Part shown: piece by piece, positions 1 through 7,230 of the stretch
Position numbering within the stretch: the stretch's first letter is position 1
Layout: every line of letters starts with the position of its first letter
NCBI GenBank assembly: GCA_029261815.1
Contig: JAJDAQ010000098.1
Coordinates: forward strand, 1-64,000
Origin: Deltaproteobacteria bacterium
GTDB taxonomy: Bacteria > Myxococcota_A > UBA9160 > UBA6930
Direction of reading: 5' to 3'
DNA length: 64,000 bases
Program-made: the position numbers and the translations under genes
The notes under the pieces: model-generated
Told to the model about the DNA's origin: nothing
The model's input: only the letters and a program-made list of their open reading frames with translations
Databases searched by the model: none

Positions 1-405
1 GACGCGACCAAAGCGATCTCGACAGCCGCGGACCTCGCGAAGCTCTTTGATGCCAAGGTCGTCGTACTTCACGCCTATCATGTGGAGCTGCCCATGGCGA
101 CGCCGATGGGCGAACCGCGCGCGCTTCCGCAGGGGTTCTACGAGGAGATGCGGCAGCAGGCTACCGAGCAGGTGCAGAAGGTGGCTGCCGAACTCGTGGC
201 CCAGGGCGTCGACGCGAGCGGCGTTGCCGTCTTCGAGCCCGCTTCGCTCAGCATCGTTTCGCGCGCCGAGAATCTCCCAGCCGACCTCATTGTCATGGGG
301 ACGCGTGGCCGAACCGGGCTCAAACACATCTTGCTCGGGAGCGTGGCCGAAAGGGTCGTCAGGACCGCGAGTTGCCCCGTTCTCACGGTGAAGGCCGATG
401 CCTAA
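1..405 (+). CDS. Universal stress protein (UspA family), 5' end outside window
   Basis: The frame is open from base 1, so the gene starts upstream; 134 residues are visible. The C-terminus carries the UspA nucleotide-binding signature: VMGTRGRTG, then LLGSVAERV, ending in CPVLTV, which matches the G-x2-G-x9-G-S/T ATP-binding pattern. UspA proteins are soluble cytoplasmic stress proteins that bind ATP or AMP. The missing N-terminus should be only a short first strand, given the usual 140-150 residues. It lies 120 bases upstream of the persulfide operon on the same strand and could be its first gene, though the gap is long enough for a separate promoter. Confidence 0.9.
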   Translation, partial: DATKAISTAADLAKLFDAKVVVLHAYHVELPMATPMGEPRALPQGFYEEMRQQATEQVQKVAAELVAQGVDASGVAVFEPASLSIVSRAENLPADLIVMGTRGRTGLKHILLGSVAERVVRTASCPVLTVKADA

Positions 406-525
406 CCGGCGACTGCTCCCGGATCATGCTCTCGATCAGTCGGCCGTTGGACTCCAGGAGCCGGGCCTGCTGGGCGGACTGAAACCCTGCGTGCCGTTTT
501 TCGCCGCGATACAGGCCGTCGCAAA

Positions 526-1395
526 ATGAAGGTCCAGCACTTCTTCGACCGCCGGACTTCGACCCTCACCTATCTCGTCTTCGACGAAGCGGAACGTGTG
601 GGCGTGGTCATCGACCCGGTTCTCGACTACGAGCCGAGCAGCGGAACCACGTGGACAGAGTCTGCGGACATCGTGGCCGAGTTCGTTGAGCGCGAACGGC
701 TACGCATTCCCTACGTCCTCGACACCCACGCCCACGCTGACCACATGACCGCGATTCCGTACTTCAAGGAACGATTCGGGGCCGAGAGCGCGATTGGCGC
801 TGGCATAACGAGCGTTCAAACGATCTTCCGAGACCTGTTCAATCTTGGCGCAGACCTTCCCACCGACGGGAGCCAGTTCGACATCCTTCTCGAGGATGGC
901 GACACGCTCGAGGTCGGGCCGTTCTCGGTCAAGGCAATCCACACACCCGGGCACACCCGGGCATGTCTCAGTTACCTGATTGGAAACATGCTCTTCGTCG
1001 GAGACACCCTCTTCCAGCCAGACTACGGAACCGCGCGCTGCGATTTCCCTGGCGGATCGGCTGATGATCTCTTCTCGTCGATCCAGGCGCTCTACACCTC
1101 GCTCCCTCCGGAAACCAGGACCTTCACCTGCCACGACTATCAACCGGGTGGCCGTGATGTTGCCTTCGAATCGACGCTCCAAGAGCATCGAGACGCCAAC
1201 GTCCAACTCGATGAGCGCACGCTCCGCGAAGACTTCGTGTCCTTTCGACACGAGCGCGATGCAACTCTCGGCATGCCGCAGCTCATCCTTCCCGCGATCC
1301 AGATCAATATTCGTGCTGGCCTCCTTCCGGAACCGGAGTCGAACGGCACGGTCTACGTCAAGCTCCCGTTGAATGCGTTCGGTGAGAAGGCCTAG
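526..1395 (+). CDS. MBL-fold persulfide dioxygenase-like protein (Blh/ETHE1 type)
   Basis: 289 residues of metallo-beta-lactamase fold. The metal ligands are visible: THAHADH at 67-73, HTPGHT around 139-144, GDTLF with Asp160, and CHDY with His203. This is the ETHE1/Blh arrangement, in which a single non-haem iron oxidises glutathione persulfide to sulfite. The next gene is a rhodanese 2 bases downstream, followed by sulfur-compound permeases, which matches the known Blh operons for hydrogen sulfide detoxification. In some relatives the rhodanese is fused to this protein; here it is separate. The ribosome-binding site before the ATG is weak. A general hydrolase of the same fold is less likely because of the context. 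Confidence 0.88.
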   Translation: MKVQHFFDRRTSTLTYLVFDEAERVGVVIDPVLDYEPSSGTTWTESADIVAEFVERERLRIPYVLDTHAHADHMTAIPYFKERFGAESAIGAGITSVQTIFRDLFNLGADLPTDGSQFDILLEDGDTLEVGPFSVKAIHTPGHTRACLSYLIGNMLFVGDTLFQPDYGTARCDFPGGSADDLFSSIQALYTSLPPETRTFTCHDYQPGGRDVAFESTLQEHRDANVQLDERTLREDFVSFRHERDATLGMPQLILPAIQINIRAGLLPEPESNGTVYVKLPLNAFGEKA

Positions 1396-1397
1396 CC

Positions 1398-1736
1398 ATG
1401 ACCGTCCAGGAAGCGTCTCCGCTCGCAGTCTTCCCCGACCTGGAGAACTTCCACGTTGTCGACGTTCGCGGCGCCGACGAATTCAATGGGCCCCTCGGAC
1501 ATATCGCGAAGGCGGAACTCCTCCCACTCCCCGATGTCTTGGGCCACGCCGCCCGACTCGCTCCACTCGAGCCGCTTCTGCTCGTTTGTCGCTCAGGTCG
1601 CCGCTCGCTGGAGGCCTGTCGCTCACTCCAGGCGCATGGGATCGAGAAGGTCACCAACCTCGCCGGTGGAATGATCGCCTGGAACGAAGCCGGACTCCCG
1701 GTTGCACCGGGCCCGACGGCTGAGACGATCAAGTGA
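1398..1736 (+). CDS. Single-domain rhodanese (sulfurtransferase)
   Basis: 112 residues, one rhodanese domain. The active loop is CRSGRRS with the nucleophilic cysteine at 64, followed by the usual NLAGGMIAW segment near the end. It should transfer sulfane sulfur between glutathione persulfide and thiosulfate or sulfite. It starts 2 bases after the dioxygenase stop, and its own stop overlaps the start of the TauE permease (GTGA), so translation is coupled. Substrate production and consumption with the dioxygenase next door is the likely role. Confidence 0.9.
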   Translation: MTVQEASPLAVFPDLENFHVVDVRGADEFNGPLGHIAKAELLPLPDVLGHAARLAPLEPLLLVCRSGRRSLEACRSLQAHGIEKVTNLAGGMIAWNEAGLPVAPGPTAETIK

Positions 1737-2629
1737 TCGTGCTCGGATACCTCCTGGCAGTCCTCGTCGGGATCTCGCTCGGCTTCTTTGGAGGAGGCGG
1801 CTCGATCCTCACCGTTCCGCTCCTCGTCTACGTCTTCGGGCTCGACGCAAAGCAAGCCATCGCGAGTTCCCTGTTGATCGTCGCGATCGCCAGCGTCTCA
1901 GGAACCGTCCAGCACTGGCGCGCTGGGAACGTCCGGCCCCGGGAAGGCCTCTTCTTCGGCACGGCCGGAATGTTGGGCGCGTACCTCGGCGGACGCGCAA
2001 GCGCGTTCCTCGACGGGGGTCTCCTACTCCTTCTCTTCGCGGCCATGATGCTCCTCACCGCAGGTGCCATGTGGCGTTCACGGCCGGCCGCACGTGCACC
2101 CGAATCCGAGAGCATTCCGTCACCACCGAAGCTGGTGCTCCAGGGCTTCGCGGTCGGGCTCTTCACGGGCCTGGTCGGTGCCGGCGGCGGATTCCTGATC
2201 GTTCCTGCCCTGGCACTCTGGGCTGGGCTGCCAATGGCCGCGGCAGTGGGCACGTCGCTTCTCATCATCGTCCTGAAGAGCGGCGCCGGGTTCCTTGGCT
2301 ATGCCAGTTACGTCGCCGTCGACTACGGCCTGGTCGCCGGCGTGGCCGGGGCCGCGATCGCGGGGTCCTTCATCGGGTCCCGGGCTGCAGCACTTGTCGA
2401 GCCAGATTCCCTGCGACGCGCGTTTGCGGCATTCGTGATGGCCATGGCTTGCTTCATCTTGATTCGCGAGGGGACCCTCCTCGCCGAGACGCTCTCCCCC
2501 GCCCTTCCCTCGACCTGGCCCCAGGTCACCTTCGCCATCGTGCTGCTCGCGCTCGGCGTGCTTGCGGGCAGGATCTCGAAGCGTGCCGAGGTCGCGACGT
2601 CCGCATTCAGCGAAGGAGGAGGAATCTGA
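1733..2629 (+). CDS. TauE/SafE-family sulfite (sulfonate) exporter-like permease
   Basis: 298 residues, about eight hydrophobic segments. Two TauE/SafE repeats are visible, with glycine-rich stretches GFFGGGGSILTVPLL near residue 18 and GLVGAGGGFLIVPAL near residue 145. The start is GTG at 1733, inside the rhodanese stop. Family members export sulfite, sulfoacetate or related anions across the inner membrane. Next to a persulfide dioxygenase, whose product is sulfite, sulfite export is the simplest role. The stop overlaps the next start by one base after a strong AAGGAGGAGG ribosome site. Confidence 0.88.
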   Translation: MIVLGYLLAVLVGISLGFFGGGGSILTVPLLVYVFGLDAKQAIASSLLIVAIASVSGTVQHWRAGNVRPREGLFFGTAGMLGAYLGGRASAFLDGGLLLLLFAAMMLLTAGAMWRSRPAARAPESESIPSPPKLVLQGFAVGLFTGLVGAGGGFLIVPALALWAGLPMAAAVGTSLLIIVLKSGAGFLGYASYVAVDYGLVAGVAGAAIAGSFIGSRAAALVEPDSLRRAFAAFVMAMACFILIREGTLLAETLSPALPSTWPQVTFAIVLLALGVLAGRISKRAEVATSAFSEGGGI

Positions 2630-3060
2630 TGACCGATTTCGCGCCCGCCTTGGGGACCCTCGGCGGACTACTCATCGGCTGTGGCGCCGGCCTCCTGCTC
2701 CTGCGGAACGGACGCATCGCTGGCATCAGTGGAATTCTCGCGCAGACGTTGTGGCCCTCCGCGGGAGAAGAGCGCGGCTGGCGCATCATGTTCCTCATCG
2801 GCCTCCCGCTAGGCGCCGCCGTCGTGACGGTCTTCCGGGGGCCGCTCACGCTCGAGATCCATTCCGACCCGCTGTGGCTCGCAAGCGCCGGAATCCTCGT
2901 CGGGGTCGGGACTCGCCTCGGAAATGGCTGCACGAGCGGACACGGCGTTTGCGGAATCGCGCGCAAATCGCCGCGCTCGTTAGGGGCGACCGCCACGTTT
3001 CTCTCAGTCGGTGCGATCACGGTCTTCGTGACGCGCCATCTGCTGGGGTTGGGGCAATGA
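2629..3060 (+). CDS. YeeE/YedE sulfur transporter, N-terminal half
   Basis: 143 residues with four hydrophobic segments and the motif GNGCTSGHGVCG at about 101-112. That is the cysteine-bearing signature of YeeE/YedE thiosulfate or sulfur-compound channels. The start is the ATG at 2629, preceded by AAGGAGGAGG; a longer upstream reading in this frame is not coding. E. coli YeeE is a single polypeptide, whereas here it is split into two adjacent genes, as in the BigR-type operons. Its stop overlaps the next start (ATGA). The pair probably imports thiosulfate or moves sulfane sulfur. Confidence 0.87.
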   Translation: MTDFAPALGTLGGLLIGCGAGLLLLRNGRIAGISGILAQTLWPSAGEERGWRIMFLIGLPLGAAVVTVFRGPLTLEIHSDPLWLASAGILVGVGTRLGNGCTSGHGVCGIARKSPRSLGATATFLSVGAITVFVTRHLLGLGQ

Positions 3061-3479
3061 AGTCATGGGCGACGGCACTGCTTTCCGGGGGTCTGTTCGG
3101 CGCTGGCCTCGCCATCTCGGAGATGACGAATCCAGCCCGGGTGATCGGCTTCCTCGACATCACGGGCGAGTGGGACCCGACACTCGCCTTCGTCATGGGC
3201 GCCGCCCTCGTCGTCTCTTTCCTGTCGGTCCAACTCGCGGGACGTGACGGCTCCGCGGCAGCGCAGCCGCCCGCAAGCGGAATCGACGCAAGCCTTCTTT
3301 GCGGGGCCGCCCTCTTTGGGGTCGGCTGGGGGTTGGCCGGCCTGTGTCCGGGGCCGGCGCTGGCCGCTCTGATCTCGGGGTCCACCGATGTAATCCTCTT
3401 CGTGGGCGCCATGGTCGTCGGGATGGCTGGCTTCGAGATCGCTCAGCGCTACCGCCGACCTCCTACACACGCGGCCTAG
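3057..3479 (+). CDS. YeeE/YedE sulfur transporter, C-terminal half (DUF6691 type)
   Basis: 140 residues, four hydrophobic segments, with the motif GWGLAGLCPGPALA near residue 95 holding the conserved cysteine of the second repeat. It begins at the ATG overlapping the previous stop, so both halves should be made in equal amounts. NPARVIGFLD near residue 26 is typical of this half. It is the last gene of the operon; a GC-rich hairpin follows at 3512-3538. Confidence 0.87.
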   Translation: MKSWATALLSGGLFGAGLAISEMTNPARVIGFLDITGEWDPTLAFVMGAALVVSFLSVQLAGRDGSAAAQPPASGIDASLLCGAALFGVGWGLAGLCPGPALAALISGSTDVILFVGAMVVGMAGFEIAQRYRRPPTHAA

Positions 3480-3511
3480 ACCGGACCCCGTCGAGAAGAG
3501 GGAAGCCTTCG

Positions 3512-3538
3512 CGCGGGCCCTCCGTGGTTCGGCCCGCG
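3512..3538 (+). terminator. Hairpin after sulfur operon, candidate terminator
   Basis: Perfect 8-base inverted repeat CGCGGGCC / GGCCCGCG with an 11-base loop, 33 bases after the last permease gene. There is no T tract, so intrinsic termination is uncertain. It may instead act as an mRNA 3' end stabiliser. The rest of 3480-3721 shows nothing else recognisable apart from the ribosome site of the next gene. Confidence 0.4.
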
Positions 3539-3721
3539 ATCGGCGACGGGTTTGTTCATGAATCGGCCGCGCTCGGTGGGCACGACGTCGGCCTCTCCCT
3601 CGGACGCCTCGCTCGCGTTCTCCATCGTTCTCCCCAGAAACCGTCCTATGCTCCCGTGTCGGCGCGCCGCAGGGCGCCGGATTGCATCCGGTCGTCCTCG
3701 GCGCCTCTTGGAGGATTTGAC

Positions 3722-4942
3722 ATGGCTGAAACAAACGAAGCACTCGAAGCGTTCCGCGCGACCGCCCAGGCGTGGTTGACCGAGAACTTCCCCCCCTCTC
3801 TCGCCGGCCGCGCTGCGGCCGTGATGGGCGGCGAAACAGTCGATGCCTCGGAGAGTGACGCTCACGAGTGGGCGCGGCGCCTGGGAGAGAAGGGATGGGG
3901 CACGCCCACCTGGCCGGCCGAATACGGCGGCGGTGGATTGAGTCAGCTCGAAGCGCAGGTGCTCAACCAGGAGCTCGATCGTGCGGGCGCGTTCAATCCA
4001 CTCATCCGCACGACGGGCATGGGGATCACGATGGTCGGCCCCACGATCCTCGAATACGGAACCGAGGACCAGAAGCAGCGCCATATCCCGCGAATCTGCC
4101 GCGGCGATGTCTTCTGGTCGCTCGGCTACTCCGAGCCGAACGCGGGTTCCGACCTGGCGTCGCTCCAGACCAGAGCCGTCGACCAGGGTGACCACTGGGT
4201 CGTCAACGGACAGAAGACCTGGACCTCGGGCGCCGACATCTCCGACTGGTGCGGTGTCCTCGTCCGCACAGATCCCGACCAACCGAAGCGAGATGGCATC
4301 AGCTTCCTGATGATGGACATGGCCCAACCTGGCATCGAGACCCGTCCGATTCAGCTGATCGGAGGTGCCTCTCCGTTCTGTGAGACGTTCTTCAACGATG
4401 CGCGCGCAGAGAAGAATGAAATGCTAGGCGAGCTCAATGCGGGGTGGACCGTCGGAAAACGACTCCTCCAACACGAACGACAGAGTCAGACTGGCTCCGC
4501 GTCGGGCATGGGCGGCGGACAGCGGAAGTCCCTCAAGGACATCGCCGCAGAATATGTGGGCGTAGACGCGCACGGGCGACTCGCCGACTCCGACCTCCGC
4601 TCGCGACTCGCCGACCACATGATGAGCGCCAAGGCGCATGCGCTCACGATTGCGCGCGTGACGGCCGAGGCCCGCGGAAACGCGAAGGTGAGCGCGGCGG
4701 CATCGATCCTCAAGAACGCGGCATCGACCGTGGCCCAAGAACGCGCCGAGTTGCTGATCGAGCTGATGGGCCACCAGGGGCTCGGCTGGGAAGGCGACGC
4801 ATACACGTCCCAAGAACTGGACACCGTGCGCGGATGGCTTTCGGGAAAGGCCATGTCGATCTACGGCGGCTCGTTCGAGATCCAGAACAACATCATCGCG
4901 AAGAACATTCTCGGCCTGCCCGAGACGACGCAGAAGGGCTGA
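3722..4942 (+). CDS. Acyl-CoA dehydrogenase (FadE-type)
   Basis: 406 residues starting at the ATG preceded by TTGGAGGATTTGAC. An upstream extension in frame is not coding. Acyl-CoA dehydrogenase landmarks are WPAEYGGGG near 60, the FAD/substrate loop GYSEPNAGSDLASL near 138, WTSGADISDW near 165, and the C-terminal IYGGSFEIQNNIIAKNILGLP. It should insert a 2,3 double bond into an acyl-CoA using FAD and electron-transfer flavoprotein. The next acyl-CoA dehydrogenase begins 6 bases later. Paired, non-identical FadE genes of this sort form alpha2beta2 enzymes in steroid side-chain degradation in actinobacteria, so a heterotetramer is plausible. Confidence 0.92.
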   Translation: MAETNEALEAFRATAQAWLTENFPPSLAGRAAAVMGGETVDASESDAHEWARRLGEKGWGTPTWPAEYGGGGLSQLEAQVLNQELDRAGAFNPLIRTTGMGITMVGPTILEYGTEDQKQRHIPRICRGDVFWSLGYSEPNAGSDLASLQTRAVDQGDHWVVNGQKTWTSGADISDWCGVLVRTDPDQPKRDGISFLMMDMAQPGIETRPIQLIGGASPFCETFFNDARAEKNEMLGELNAGWTVGKRLLQHERQSQTGSASGMGGGQRKSLKDIAAEYVGVDAHGRLADSDLRSRLADHMMSAKAHALTIARVTAEARGNAKVSAAASILKNAASTVAQERAELLIELMGHQGLGWEGDAYTSQELDTVRGWLSGKAMSIYGGSFEIQNNIIAKNILGLPETTQKG

Positions 4943-4948
4943 AGCGAC

Positions 4949-6085
4949 ATGGCAGCACTCACCGAAGAGCAGGCCCTGATCAAGGACCAGGCGCAGACCT
5001 GGGCACGCGAGGAAGCGCCCGTCGCGAAATTCCGCGAGATGCGCGACAGCGCCAATGAATACGGATTCGACAAGACCACCTGGACCAATATTGGCGAGAT
5101 GGGTTGGGCCGGAATCGTCGTTCCCGAAGTATTTGGCGGCGTCGACATGGGCGCGCAGACCTTCGGCGTCGTGTTCGAAGAACTCGGTCGGCAGCTCACT
5201 GCGTCGCCGCTCCTCGTCTCTGGCTTTGTCGCCGCTTCGGCGCTCAGTCTCGGAGGCAGTGACGCGCAAAAGACGGCCTGGCTCCCCCGAATCGCGGAGG
5301 GAGCCGCGGTGGTGACGCTCGCGGTTGACGAAGGACCTCGGCACGCACCCGCGCAAGTTGCCCTCTCGGCCACGAAGAATGGAGGAGGATTTCGACTCAA
5401 CGGCGCAAAGCACCACGTGTTGGAAGGCATGGCCGCTGACGCCTTCGTCGTCGCAGCTCGCACCAGTGGCGCGGCGGGCGACGAAACGGGCATCAGCCTC
5501 TTCCTCGTTGATGGGGACGCAAGTGGCTTGACGCGTCAGCGACTCATGACAGCCGACAGTCGCGGCTACGCGACGCTCGGTTTCGAGAACGTGGAGGTTT
5601 CGCCCGAGGCACTCATTGGCGCGCTCGATCAGGGGGGGCCCACGTTGGATGCCGTTCTCGATCGCGCTCGCGCCGGACTTGCGGCAGAAATGTTGGGCGT
5701 CGCCGCCCAGTCATTCGACATGACTCTGGACTACTTGAAGAACCGGGTCCAGTTCGGCGAGGTGATCGGGTCCTTCCAGGCGCTAGGCCATCGCGCGGCC
5801 GGTCTCTACACGGACATGGAAATGGCGCGATCGTGCGTTGAGGCGGCTCTCCAGGCCATCGACGCGGATGCGGAGAACACCGCAGAGCTCTGCTCGCTGG
5901 CGAAGTGCAAGACCGGAGAGTTCCTGCACCGCATGTCGAACGAGCTGATCCAGATTCACGGCGGCATCGGAATGACCGACGAGTTCGACGCCGGCTTGTA
6001 CTTGAAGCGAGCGCGCGCACTCGAGGCCCTCTTCGGAAACCGCGCCTTCCATCGCGACCGCTACGCAACGCTCCGGGGATTCTGA
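4949..6085 (+). CDS. Acyl-CoA dehydrogenase, second subunit-like
   Basis: 378 residues. Features are WAGIVVPEVFGGVDMG near 52, LNGAKHHVLEGMAADAF near 150, and the C-terminal QIHGGIGMTDEFDAGLYLKRA. It starts 6 bases after the preceding acyl-CoA dehydrogenase. It is less canonical than its neighbour in the FAD-binding middle segment: I do not see an ExxAGSD-type loop. This is what one partner of heteromeric FadE complexes looks like. The actual substrate is not visible. Confidence 0.9.
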   Translation: MAALTEEQALIKDQAQTWAREEAPVAKFREMRDSANEYGFDKTTWTNIGEMGWAGIVVPEVFGGVDMGAQTFGVVFEELGRQLTASPLLVSGFVAASALSLGGSDAQKTAWLPRIAEGAAVVTLAVDEGPRHAPAQVALSATKNGGGFRLNGAKHHVLEGMAADAFVVAARTSGAAGDETGISLFLVDGDASGLTRQRLMTADSRGYATLGFENVEVSPEALIGALDQGGPTLDAVLDRARAGLAAEMLGVAAQSFDMTLDYLKNRVQFGEVIGSFQALGHRAAGLYTDMEMARSCVEAALQAIDADAENTAELCSLAKCKTGEFLHRMSNELIQIHGGIGMTDEFDAGLYLKRARALEALFGNRAFHRDRYATLRGF

Positions 6086-6141
6086 CCGGGACCCGGTCGC
6101 GCCTGTCCGTTTCCGCCATCCGCCATCCAGGAGAACTCCAT

Positions 6142-7158
6142 ATGAAGACCCGCCGCCTCGGAACGAGTGCCATCGTCGTCTCCGACATCTGCATGGGCAC
6201 GATGACATTCGGGTCACAGACTGACGAGAAGATGAGCCTGCGCATCCTCGATCAGTCGTTCGATGCTGGAATCAACTTCTTCGATACTGCTGAGAACTAC
6301 CCCGTGCCCCCCGACCCGAAATGGGCCGGGCGAACGGAAGAGATCGTGGGGAAGTGGCTCAAGACGAAGGATCGCGACGCCATCATTCTCGCGACAAAGG
6401 CCTGCGGCCCGAGTCACGGCTGGCTCAAGGCCTCCCAGCGCGCCGGAATGACGGCTCTCGATCGGCATAACATCACGAAAGCCATCGAAGGCAGCCTGAA
6501 GCGACTCGGAACGGACTACGTTGATCTCTATCAGACGCATTGGCCCGACCACGACACGCCATTCGATGAAACGATGGACGCACTCGACGATCTCGTAAAC
6601 ACGGGCAAGGTCCGCATCGTCGGCTGCAGCAACGAGACCAGCTGGGGACTGATGAAGAGCCTCGAGACTTCTCGCCGGCTCGGGCTCGCCGAGTACCAGA
6701 CAATCCAGAACAACTTCAGCATGAACAATCGCCGCTTCGAGGACGAACTCGCGCAAGTGTGTCGCAAGGAAGGCGTCAGCCTGATTCCCTACTCGCCGCT
6801 GGCCGGTGGCGTTCTGTCGGGCAAGTACAACGGCGGCGAACGGCCCGAAGGCGCGCGCTTCTCGCGCTATCTCGAAATCGGTGGCCGCCAGGCCGCCATG
6901 ACGAAGCGCTTCGTTGGCGAGAAGCCGCTGGCTTCGGTCGAGCGATTCGTTGCGATCGCCGCGGATGCCGAGATGTCACCCGTCACCCTTGCCGTCGCGT
7001 GGTCGAAGCAGCATGACTTCGTGGCTTCGACGATCGTTGGGGCCAGCCATGAGAGTCAGTTGCCCGAGATTCTGGCCGCAAGCGAACTCGAACTCGACGA
7101 AGCAACGATGAAGGCGGTCCATCGCGTGACGCGCGAGATCATGTACCCGATGGGGTGA
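6142..7158 (+). CDS. Aldo/keto reductase (Tas-like)
   Basis: 338 residues starting at ATG 6142 with CAGGAGAACTCCAT in front. Aldo/keto reductase features are MKTRRLGTSAIVVSDICMG at the N-terminus, FDTAENYPVPP (Asp and Tyr of the tetrad), YVDLYQTHWPDHDTP (His), VGCSNETSWG, and IPYSPLAGGVLSGKY. It should be a cytosolic NADPH-dependent reductase of aldehydes or ketones. The substrate is unknown; nearest in look is E. coli Tas. It follows the two acyl-CoA dehydrogenases at 56 bases and is likely co-transcribed. Confidence 0.9.
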   Translation: MKTRRLGTSAIVVSDICMGTMTFGSQTDEKMSLRILDQSFDAGINFFDTAENYPVPPDPKWAGRTEEIVGKWLKTKDRDAIILATKACGPSHGWLKASQRAGMTALDRHNITKAIEGSLKRLGTDYVDLYQTHWPDHDTPFDETMDALDDLVNTGKVRIVGCSNETSWGLMKSLETSRRLGLAEYQTIQNNFSMNNRRFEDELAQVCRKEGVSLIPYSPLAGGVLSGKYNGGERPEGARFSRYLEIGGRQAAMTKRFVGEKPLASVERFVAIAADAEMSPVTLAVAWSKQHDFVASTIVGASHESQLPEILAASELELDEATMKAVHRVTREIMYPMG

Positions 7159-7171
7159 TGCCGGCGGGCTG

Positions 7172-7206
7172 CCGCCCTGGGGCCTTCGATGTGGCCCTAC
7201 GGGCGG
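7172..7206. terminator. Hairpin between convergent genes, candidate bidirectional terminator
   Basis: Outer stem CCGCCC / GGGCGG and inner stem GGGCC / GGCCC, interrupted by a small 2x3 internal loop, with the 8-base apical loop TTCGATGT. It sits in the 72 bases between the ends of the aldo/keto reductase and the histidine kinase genes. There is no T tract on either strand. Confidence 0.45.
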
Positions 7207-7230
7207 GAGGATCTCGGTCGCTAGTTCTAA

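Noticed and set aside
526-3479. Sulfur operon as a mobile or recently acquired island
   Set aside because: No flanking repeats, integrase, or base-composition step. The genes are coupled and similar in codon use to the neighbours.
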